Assembly (NCBI GenBank): GCA_016169945.1
Contig: JADLSH010000377.1
Location: 2,038,001 to 2,102,000, forward strand
From: Trachythela sp. YZ-2020
Lineage: Eukaryota; Cnidaria; Anthozoa; Malacalcyonacea; Clavulariidae
DNA: 64,000 nt
Direction of reading: 5' to 3'
Made by a program: the position numbers and the translations under genes. Below are positions 56,662 to 64,000 of this stretch, in pieces. Each line of letters opens with the position of its first letter. Within the stretch, counting starts at the first letter, position 1. A model generated the notes under the pieces. That model was not told where the DNA came from, ran no database searches, and was given only the letters and a program-made list of their open reading frames with translations.

Positions 56662-58032
56662 TTACATCTCATTTTGTAATAATTCTAGCATCATTCTTCT
56701 TTCTGCCATTTCCATCGTGAAACGCATTTTCCTTTCTTCAGTCTCTTTTTCAAATTTTCTCTTTCTGTTTTAATCTCTTTCTGTTTAATTGTCAAACTCT
56801 TTCTGTTTAATTCTGCTTTCGTTTCATGTTTGTCACTTAACACCTGCACTGCAGATAACTTGGAAGCTCTTTGTTTAACCTTTTTTCCTAGATGATAAGT
56901 TATAATACAATAATTCCTCATGAAGAAATGCTGTAAAAGCACTTTGGTAAATAATTGAAATTAATACAAAGTACTATACCTCTTTTCTTCTTCTCTTGAG
57001 GAGAATTGTGTTCTTCATCTTCATCACTGGATGATGTATCACTGGAGTCATCCAGCTGTCGTTTCTCTGCAACAAATAGACAATACGAATATAAAGCAAA
57101 AAACAACTCTGTATCCAAATAAAGTAATTAACCCCTTCCACTGACCAAGGATATAGCATACAAATACATAATTTTTGTAAATCAAATCAGCCCTCTCTGA
57201 CAAGCCAACTTTCTAAGACAAAGAAATGTATAAAGCCTCTGCATTAAGCCTAAGCTTGTTCCTGAAACAAAGCATTAGTTTAAACCAGATAAAACAATTA
57301 TCCCCTTCTCTATCTAGTCTCCCCCCAACCCCTTCCAGTTATCCCTTCCCATTGCAAAGTGCACCTGAAATACATAAGTTCAGATGTGGCTAATCAGTGG
57401 TTTTATGGTATGTTACATAAATACGAACCAGCCATTCCTGCTAGGGCTGCTTGTCTCATGTAATGCCCTCTATATTCATCTTCTTCAATCTTTTTTCTTT
57501 TCACTTCCTTTTGTTGCTCTCTAGCCTCTTCCAAATCACGACGAAAAACTGTTATGTCCTCAAGAAGAGCATTTGACTCAGTAAAATCCTCCTCAGTGCC
57601 AGATCTGTCAGAGATATAGCAAATATTTTCCCCCATTATACAGGTAGTCACTAGAAAGCTATGCAATCAATATCTTCATACATTGGGAGAGTAATAAAGT
57701 TACGACTTGTGCTATACCTTCAACTTAATGTTGTTCATATACTAAACTTCCACCCCACCCACTTTAAAAATCTAAGTGAAGTATCCCTACAGGAACTATT
57801 TTTTGCTACTCCAAATAAGCAATCATGTCGTAATATGTTATATCTCTTAAGGGCTGCAGAGTACTCATCCGCTTTATATTTTTTTATAAGTTTTTCCAGT
57901 ATAACATCGCCATATTGGATTAAGGCGACTGGCGATGTTTTCCCAATCGCTAGGTTTTTCAGGTCTGGTTGCCACAACTTCCTTTGCTAAATCAAGATCG
58001 TGTTGCAACATAGGCCATCTGAATGGACCCAT
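56662..58032 (-). pseudogene. Harbinger Myb/SANT-like DNA-binding protein, broken
   Basis: Exons on the minus strand: 57844-58032, 57429-57604, 56980-57066 and 56662-56887. It begins MGPFRWPMLQHDLDLAKEVV and WENIASRLN, then KLIKKYKADEYSAALKR, SGTEEDFTESNALLEDI, a Ser/Asp/Glu-rich acidic stretch, and a charged coiled coil ending RFTMEMAERRMMLELLQNEM. This is the usual plan of the Myb-like partner protein that helps Harbinger transposase reach DNA. Three defects are visible: a frameshift inside exon 1, a donor reading ATATAAC where GTATAAC is expected at 57843, and a frameshift in the last exon near 56760. It converges on the transposase at 56089-56533 with about 130 bp between stops. Confidence 0.7.
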
Positions 58033-58555
58033 TCTGAATCTTTGTTATTACTCTAAATAAAACAAACAAATTTATATTATAAAATCAAACAATGAAATTC
58101 AATTGACATTTATTAACTGCTGAAATAGCATTTCTAATAACAAGATTTTAAAAAGATAGTGAAGCTATTCCTACACTTTTAGTAGCTAGAATATCTTCGT
58201 ATTAAAATGCAATACAACACTATAAATATAATATATCTTATCAATATATGGCAGCCATTTTGAATACACGATATTCCCGTGACCACTTTAATTTCGAGAA
58301 AGCACCATGCTTAAAAGATTTAATCGACCTCAATCATTATTTGTATTTAAAGACTAAAGGTATACCAACAAAAATAGACTATAATTACACCAGATAATTC
58401 TACTAAATAGGTATAAAAAGCTTAAGGGAAATGACTTACGTGAAAAATCGTCCCTGGCGTTGAAAACCTCAAGAACATACGGCAAACGCAAACGCTGGGA
58501 TGTAGTCACGTGGTCTCTTGACGCTTGCGGTTTGACGTTTCAGCCAAAAAACGAA

Positions 58556-58985
58556 AATCTAAATGTCTCTAGTAACACGTTGTTTCCGTCCGGATAGATA
58601 GGAAGAGAACCAAGGATGGAGGTTTCCCTTATGTTAATATTCTGTAGTTTGTCCAGTAGTACATCATGTCGAACTCTCTCAAATGCTTTGCTCATGTCCA
58701 AGTAAATTATGTCTGTCTGTTTTCCGTTGTCGAGTTGTTGGCCATTGCACTCCAAGACCTGTACTAACTGCGTTGTGCATGATCGACCTGGAATAAAACC
58801 GTGCTGATTGTTACTAATGTATTAAAGAAAATGGTCTCTTGTTTTGACTAGTATGCAACGTTCGAGAACTTTTGAGATATTTTACAAAAGAGAGATAGGT
58901 CGATAGTTTGATACATGATCACGCTTCCACTTTTTCAACACTGAGACGATATTGCTAGTCTTCCAGTCAAACCCAACAGCCAAAG
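58556..58985 (-). pseudogene. Non-LTR RT fragment
   Basis: Minus strand, shifting frames: NIVSVLKKWKRDHVSNYRPI, SLLYKISQKF-like, TINTVLFQVDH/HGFIPGRSCTT, then QLDNGKQTDIIYLDMSKAFE and RVRHDVLLDKLQNI, then SYLSGRKQRV-like. These are RT blocks 1 to 3; the catalytic block is not included. Both ends are cut. Confidence 0.75.
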
Positions 58986-59009
58986 ACATCCCATTTTAAA
59001 TTAGTCCAT

Positions 59010-60074
59010 TTGAACATTATATCGCTATGTAACACTGCTCACTTGATACAGATTAAGGAATTCCTTTTAAAGACAAAAACTGAAGCTCTATCAGAAACGT
59101 GGTTGAACACTACTATAACGAAAGCCGAGATCTTCACCGAAGGTTATACATTTTATAGACAAGATCGCTTAAATAAACGTGGAGGTGGTGTTTGCGCATA
59201 CATCCGAAATGACATTAAGGTCTCCAAACAAATTTCATCTGTTTCTGAAAACTATTTCCATCAGCTTTGGATGAAACTTCAAAGTAAAAAGTTAAAATCT
59301 TTGGTGATATGCATATCGTATAGACCACCAGAGTGTACGTTGTCCTGCCTGGAAACCAACTTGAAACCGAGTTTTGTCCAAGCACTTCTCCTAAATAAGT
59401 CTATTTTTATATTGGGTGATCTGAATTGCAACGTTATGAAGGATTGTCCAGAGAACACAGCACTAGGAAACTTCATGCTTGAGATGAACTTGAACCAATT
59501 AATCACAACACCGACTAGAATAACAGTCACTAGTGAGTCATTAATTGACGCGATAATAACTTCAACTTCCCATTTTGTTAACGAAAGTGGTGCCATGGAT
59601 ACTATTATAAGTGATCATTTACCGGTGCATGCAGTTCTTAACATGAAGCTACCCAAGCCACCACCGCAATATATCCTAACGCGAAGCTACAAGGACTATG
59701 GCAGCGAAAGGTTCACTGTCCACCTTGCATCAAGATCGGAAGAGCTTATTTCCATCTTTTCGGATTCCAATGTCAATTCCAAACTCGACAAGTTCAACAA
59801 CGTTCTTCTTACAACTTTGGCTGTCCAAGCTCCAGTCAGAATAACTAAGATCCAAAATCGCTCTTGTCCCTTCATCACCACATATATAAATAACCAAATG
59901 TCCCACAGAGATCAACTCCACCGTCGTTACAAACGAACACGTGATATCGATGATTGGAGAGCATTTAAAAACGTCCGAAGATCAGTCAAACTTACTCTAA
60001 AATGTGCGAAAAACAACACGTTCGAACTGAAGTTAACCTCCATGAAGATAATTCTAGATCGTTGTGGAAAGTGA
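59010..60074 (+). pseudogene. LINE endonuclease domain
   Basis: A 354-residue frame with LSETWLNTT, RLNKRGGGVCAYIRND, ISYRPPECTL, ILGDLNCNVMKD, TPTRITVTSESLIDAIITS and IISDHLPVHAVL, covering the Glu, Asp-Asn and final Asp-His of AP-like endonucleases. The N-terminal LNxxSL motif with the first metal ligand is replaced by other sequence, so the domain is incomplete. The frame then covers a basic linker and overlaps the next frame at 60002. Confidence 0.85.
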
Positions 60075-61706
60075 TTAACAGGTGCATTCCATCTAAAGAT
60101 AAAATAATTTTGACTTATCTTAAAAATACATTAGAGGTGGCCAACGATTTCAACCAGTTCTTTCAATCTGCGGGAAAAAGAGCTGCCGAAACAGCTAAAA
60201 TGTTAGTCCTACAAAATAATCTAAATATATCAACTGAGTTGGAGCTTCAGAATAGGAGATCTGAACTCTTCTCTACGGAATTGTTCGAGTTCACTCCCGT
60301 CACATGCACAGAGGTGCAACGCATAATAACAACAATGACGTCGAACAAATCTCCAGGACCAGACAAAATCAGCATGCAGATTATTAAGGATTGTCTTCCG
60401 GTCATACTCGGCCCATTGACAGACATCATTAATATCTCATTTACCACCTCGGCGTTCCCTGAGTCCTGGAAAATTGCAGAAATTATACCACTATTAAAAG
60501 AAGGTGATCATGAAGTTGCTGCAAACAACCGCCCACTTTCAATGCTTAAAGTACTATCAAAGATCTGCGATTTAGCGGTTTTCTTAACCGCACTGACCGC
60601 CTATCCTCCCAACAAAGTGGAAACAAAAAGTATCATTCAACTGAAACACTCAGTATATTAATCAATGAATTTTTGCTAAAATCGAAGGACAACAAAAAGC
60701 TTACTGCTCTAGTCCTTTTTTTGAATCTCTCAAAAGCATTTGACAGCGTGGACCATTCAATTCTGTTAAAGAAACTAAGCAATATTGGGGTTTCAGGTGA
60801 AGCGCTTAACTGGTTTGAAAGTTACATTTCAGGTAGAAAACAGTTCGTTCGCATTGGCCCCTCGGTATCCGAAGCCCTACCAATCACCCAGGGAGGCCTC
60901 AGAAAGCAACATTGCCACTGCTATTGTTCTGTATTTATATAAACGACCTTTCAAGCGTACCACAAGCATCTGAGTTAGAATAATTGGTCGACGATTCTAA
61001 GATCTTCATGCCATTTCCAATCGAAGATATTGGTATTGCAAAAACAAAGAGAGAAGAGGACCTCAAATTGGTCGCAACCTGGTTTTTCGAAAATAAACTG
61101 TTGATAAACCCCGAGAAGACAAAAGTTACTCGTGATAGGAACTCGTCAACTGCTCGGTAAGCTCTTAGAAGAGATGACAATCACATTTCTTGGTGAAGAA
61201 ATTACATCAAATACAAATGCCAAAAACCTGGGTTTAACCCTAGACAGTTATCTGACATATGATTACCATATCAAAAATGTTGTATCATCTTGTATGGCCA
61301 AGCTGTGTCAGATAAATAGAGTAAAGGATAGCTTTGACAGGGCTACACTTCGCTTAATTATCAATGCAAACCTTATTATTGCTCTACAGTATGGTCAAAC
61401 ACTTCTGCAACAAATATAAAGAAATTGAGAGCAGTACAGAATTTCGCGTGTAGGATATTGACAAATACTGGTAGATATGATCATGTAACACCAGCACTAC
61501 GGTCAATTCGCTGGCTTCCTGTAGAGGAACACTTAAAATATAGAGAGGCACTAATAACATACAAATGTATGAACGGATTAGCACCACCTTATCTATCCAA
61601 ATTATTTATAAAAAGAAACGACATTCACGATCTAAATACAAGGAATAACAAAGCGCTACACATACCTCAACACAAAACAGTTTCAGGACAAAGAACAGAG
61701 CGGTGA
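60002..61706 (+). pseudogene. LINE reverse transcriptase and C-terminal domain
   Basis: Runs through several frames: TMTSNKSPGPDKISMQIIKD, FPESWKIAEIIPLLKEGDHE, NNRPLSMLKVLSKI (60002-60661); LNLSKAFDSVDHSILLKKLS and WFESYISGRKQFV (60673-60942); a catalytic LVDDSKIF near 60990-61013 just after a stop; NLGLTLDSYLTYDYHI (61132-61419); and AVQNFACRIL, WLPVEEHLKYREALITYKCM, NGLAPPYLSKLF (61425-61706). At least four breaks. Confidence 0.85.
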
Positions 61707-61770
61707 AGTTATGGAATGACTTGGATGAAGATTTAAAAAAGTTACCTTGGAAAAGAAAATATTTGCAAGC

Positions 61771-62218
61771 GAATAGGGATTTTATGTCTCATCTTCTATG
61801 TCTTTTTGTTATGTAGTTATCAGGCACACTGCGGGGGAGATGGATTGATATTATTCACTTCCGTTTTTGCCCCTGCATAATTTTGCCGGGAGTTTTACTA
61901 TAAATTGGATTCACACGTGTTCATCGATCTTTTCAGCATCGTGTTCACCGACTACAGTAGTCCACCTAACACCTTTTGAAATTTGTTATTAATCTTTGCT
62001 ACCTGATCCCTTCTACGTGATCCTTTCTACGTTTTACAAGTTATTTGAACATTTTCATTTCCTTAATTAATGTACTAACTTTTATCGATATACTTGCTTA
62101 TTATATAATTTTAATTGTGTGCGCTTTGGCGGTCTAGACATTCAATCGATTTGTGAGTGTTAATTGTTTTGTACCCTTCCTCCTCGTGTGATTTATTCGG
62201 TCTTCTAATATAGGTATA
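61771..62218. other. Spacer between the LINE and the SGNH pseudogene
   Basis: No ORF. CTGCGGGGGAGATGG near 61830 and TTTTGCCCCTGCA near 61870 make a weak inverted pair that could be part of a retroelement terminus. Confidence 0.35.
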
Positions 62219-62822
62219 ATGACTAGTGCCCCCCCCCCCCCTACAGTTTTAGTGTTAGGACATTCCTTTATTCGTCGTCTTCGCGACGATCTTTCGAACC
62301 AATTTAATCCGCGCGCTCGTGTTGATTTCAACCTTACTGAACGCGCTATTGTTTCCATGTTTGGCATTATTTGATTTACATGTTATCAATCGACTTAAAC
62401 CACATATCATTATTCTTGAGATTGGAACCAACGATCTTTCAAACACAACACCCAACATTGTCGTTAAGAATTTGCTTAAGCTAGTGCGGCAATTGTTTGA
62501 CGAATTTTCCACAAACGTGGTGGGGGTTTGTCATGTGATACCTCGTTGTGATTCCTTCCCGAATGCTGACAGTTTCAATGAGTCAGCCCATATTTTCAAT
62601 TGTTTGTCTAAGCCTGCTTTAGAGTCTATACCTAATGTTTTCTGTTGGACGCACAGGGTTTTTTCTAACCCTTCTATTAATTTATACTTGCCTGATGGCG
62701 TTCATGTTAATGCCCAAGGTCAGTACTCACTATATATAAGTTATAGGAGAGCCATTTTGAAGGCCCTTCGTATGCTTAAAGAATTTTATTTCATAATCAA
62801 CTCATCAGTTATTGTCTACTGA
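62219..62822 (+). pseudogene. SGNH/GDSL-type hydrolase of a retroelement
   Basis: An ATG at 62219 opens MTSAPPPPTVLVLGHSFIRR; the prolines come from a run of C. After a shift near 62355 a second frame reads DLHVINRLKPHIIILEIGTN, DLSNTTPNIV, then LPDGVHVNAQGQ and stops at 62822. GHSF carries the block I Ser, GTND block III, and DGVH the Asp-x-x-His of block V, as in SGNH hydrolases (esterase-like). The Gly block II between them is missing at the frameshift. Such domains are found in some Ngaro-type and CR1 retroelements; the gag-like ORF downstream favours the former. The substrate is unknown. Confidence 0.7.
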
Positions 62823-62924
62823 CTTTGTTCTAATTTTTTATAATTTTCAATCGATAATATATCATATTTTGTTATTCAAATAAGGGAGAAGCTATGTATC
62901 ACTGCATGCATTTACTATACATTA

Positions 62925-63300
62925 CTGCATGTTCCACCTTGTTGGGAGAAGTTATGTATACCAGGTGGCATATGGGTTATCACTAGTTTTTATGGCAGTG
63001 AAGGCCTTGTTTTGCGGCGTCAACTTGTCAGCCATGCTTGGCCAGCCACGTCATGTCTGATTACGCCATCTTGTTTGGGAGAAGTTATGTATCCCAGGTG
63101 GTTAGGTTATCACTGGTTCATATATATTTATATCATCTTGTTTCGGAGAAGTTATGTATCCCAGGTGGTTAGGTTATCACTGGTTCACATATATTTATAC
63201 CTCCTTGTTTGGGAGAAGTTATGCATCCCAGGTGGTTACGTGAACACTGGTTCATGTATGTTTCCACCATCTTGTTTGGGAGATGTTATGTATCCCTAGA
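62925..63300. repeat. Tandem repeat, unit about 67 bp
   Basis: Four good copies (starting near 63076, 63144, 63211 and 63279) and one or two degraded ones upstream, each with GGGAGAAGTTATGTATCCCA, then GGTGGTTAGGTTATCACTGG and a short AT-rich stretch ending CATCTTGTT. It lies just upstream of the gag-like ORF and could be its promoter repeat. Confidence 0.85.
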
Positions 63301-63413
63301 TGGTAAAATTTCTGCAGCATCTTTCTCATATTTTCATTTATATTTGTCTGCCATACCAGGGGTATATTTCTTCTGGCAACAATGCTACTTTTCTGTTAAT
63401 TTTTAATTCCAGT

Positions 63414-64000
63414 ATGAGACGTTCATCTCGTCAAAAACGGCCAACGAGAAAGGCTGGTGAAACGACTCCGGATATGGGGGAGCCGCCACGCCGTAGACCG
63501 CGTCGGGAGCCTGAACCAGTGCCAGTCGTCCAGCCAGTGCCAGTCGTTCAGCCAGTGCCAGTCGTCCAACAGGAGATGCCTGCAGTTGCAAATGGCCTTT
63601 CTGATGGTATGCTCGAGAGGATTGTGGCAACTGTGACCGAGCAAGTGACGCAGCGGTACCTAGCTCCATTACTGCAGCCGGTACCAGTCGTCCAGCCGGT
63701 ACCAGTCGTCCTGCCAGTACCAGTCGTCCAGCCAGTACCAGTCGTCCAGCCAGTACCAGTCGTCCAGCCAGTACCAGTCGTCCAGCCAGTGCCATTCCAG
63801 CCAGTACCAATAGAGCAGTCAGCCATACCGGTGTTTCAACCATCAATCATACCACAGCCGACCAGTCTTCCAGCTATGCCATTACAGCAGCCAGGTCCAC
63901 CAGTGCCCGGGGTTACTGGCCAACCAGCCATCATGTCCTTGGTCCAAAGTGGCATCCAAGGTGCTCATGCAGTTACTGCAGGTGAGAGTTTGCCTTCAAC
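63414..64000 (+). CDS. Gag-like ORF of a retroelement, partial at window end
   Basis: An open frame of 195 codons with no stop before the window ends. It begins MRRSSRQKRPTRKAGETTPD, has a PPRRRPRREPEP basic patch, then a P(V/I)PVVQ repeat in two blocks of about three and seven units, with LSDGMLERIVATVTEQVTQR between them, then a Pro/Gln-rich stretch and MSLVQSGIQGAHAVTAGES. A basic start, Pro-rich middle and LVQ...GA..VTGE-like element resemble gag ORFs of DIRS/Ngaro elements that I have seen in cnidarians. The start follows CCAG, which could be a splice acceptor, and GCAG/GTGAGA at 63981 could be a donor. The opposite strand is also open over the repeats and is a shadow. Confidence 0.6.
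   Translation, partial: MRRSSRQKRPTRKAGETTPDMGEPPRRRPRREPEPVPVVQPVPVVQPVPVVQQEMPAVANGLSDGMLERIVATVTEQVTQRYLAPLLQPVPVVQPVPVVLPVPVVQPVPVVQPVPVVQPVPVVQPVPFQPVPIEQSAIPVFQPSIIPQPTSLPAMPLQQPGPPVPGVTGQPAIMSLVQSGIQGAHAVTAGESLPS
63513..63796. repeat. 18-bp tandem repeat encoding PVPVVQ
   Basis: Units of CCAGTACCAGTCGTCCAG and variants in two clusters (63519-63570 and 63678-63796). It is coding in the gag-like ORF and explains open frames on both strands. Confidence 0.9.

Larger units (their letters stand above)
58990..61770 (+). mobile_element. LINE with endonuclease and RT, degenerate
   Basis: Endonuclease, linker, RT and C-terminal domain follow in order on the plus strand. It is the same family as the minus-strand copy at 45150-46990 (both carry AVQNFACRI, YKCMNGLAPPYL and a VDDSKI catalytic block). 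The 5' end is truncated inside the endonuclease; the 3' end lies near 61770. Confidence 0.85.

Noticed and set aside
59279..59921. Minus-strand ORFs over the 59-kb LINE
   Set aside because: They are antisense to a clear endonuclease frame.
63403..63846. Long minus-strand ORFs (LVLAGR repeats, TGTGWT repeats)
   Set aside because: They are shadows of the 18-bp coding repeat in the plus-strand gag-like ORF.

Overview
This window reads as AT-rich nuclear DNA of an invertebrate animal, most likely a cnidarian (inference). The reasons are genes split by GT-AG introns, extracellular domain exons (thrombospondin type 1, PAN/apple, TLDc), and a mix of CR1/L2/Jockey-type LINEs, BEL/Pao, DIRS/Ngaro, Harbinger, hAT and TA-targeting DNA elements, plus a tRNA-derived SINE. 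There are no bacterial operons, ribosome binding sites or CRISPR arrays. Almost all coding-looking sequence is transposon debris. Host genes are small exons, mainly on the minus strand, and most are too short to stand out as ORFs.

Layout. 0.4-3.4 kb: a spliced minus-strand gene of unknown function (five coding exons joined in phase, plus a start-codon exon). 3.4-7.1 kb: a non-LTR reverse transcriptase (RT) pseudogene split by a 2,514-bp TA-flanked inverted-repeat transposon, next to BEL/Pao debris. 8.5-10.1 kb: a decayed DIRS-like element. 10.6 kb: one TLDc exon. 13.3-15.7 kb: a hAT-type MITE, a minisatellite and two exact 36-bp direct repeats. 17.1-20.85 kb: a second RT pseudogene, split by about 3.1 kb of end-to-end and nested inverted-repeat elements, one a foldback with arms of about 0.6 kb. 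21.7-25.7 kb: two promoter-bearing direct repeats (A and B), then a BEL/Pao integrase fragment.

26.1-28.4 kb: four symmetric phase-1 exons, each one thrombospondin type 1 module, of one minus-strand gene. 28.8-33.1 kb: hairpins, a SINE and a TTAA-flanked element. 33.5-49.1 kb: several copies of a dispersed repeat with a GC-rich hairpin end, three LINE copies or fragments, and a complete three-exon gene for a 161-residue secreted PAN-like protein (41.6-42.3 kb). 49.7-53.75 kb: two more RT copies and a roughly 20-bp minisatellite holding a hAT-type MITE. 53.75-58.5 kb: a degenerate Harbinger-type pair, transposase plus Myb/SANT-like protein, converging tail to tail. 58.5-61.8 kb: a RT fragment and a LINE with endonuclease and RT. 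62.2-64 kb: an SGNH hydrolase pseudogene, a 67-bp tandem repeat, and the start of a gag-like ORF running off the window, together resembling parts of an Ngaro/DIRS-type retroelement.

No multi-gene pathway can be reconstructed. The coherent story is layered insertion: at several sites target-site duplications and resumed homology fix element boundaries to the base and give a relative order of events. All family names rest on motifs recognised by eye; no database search was run.
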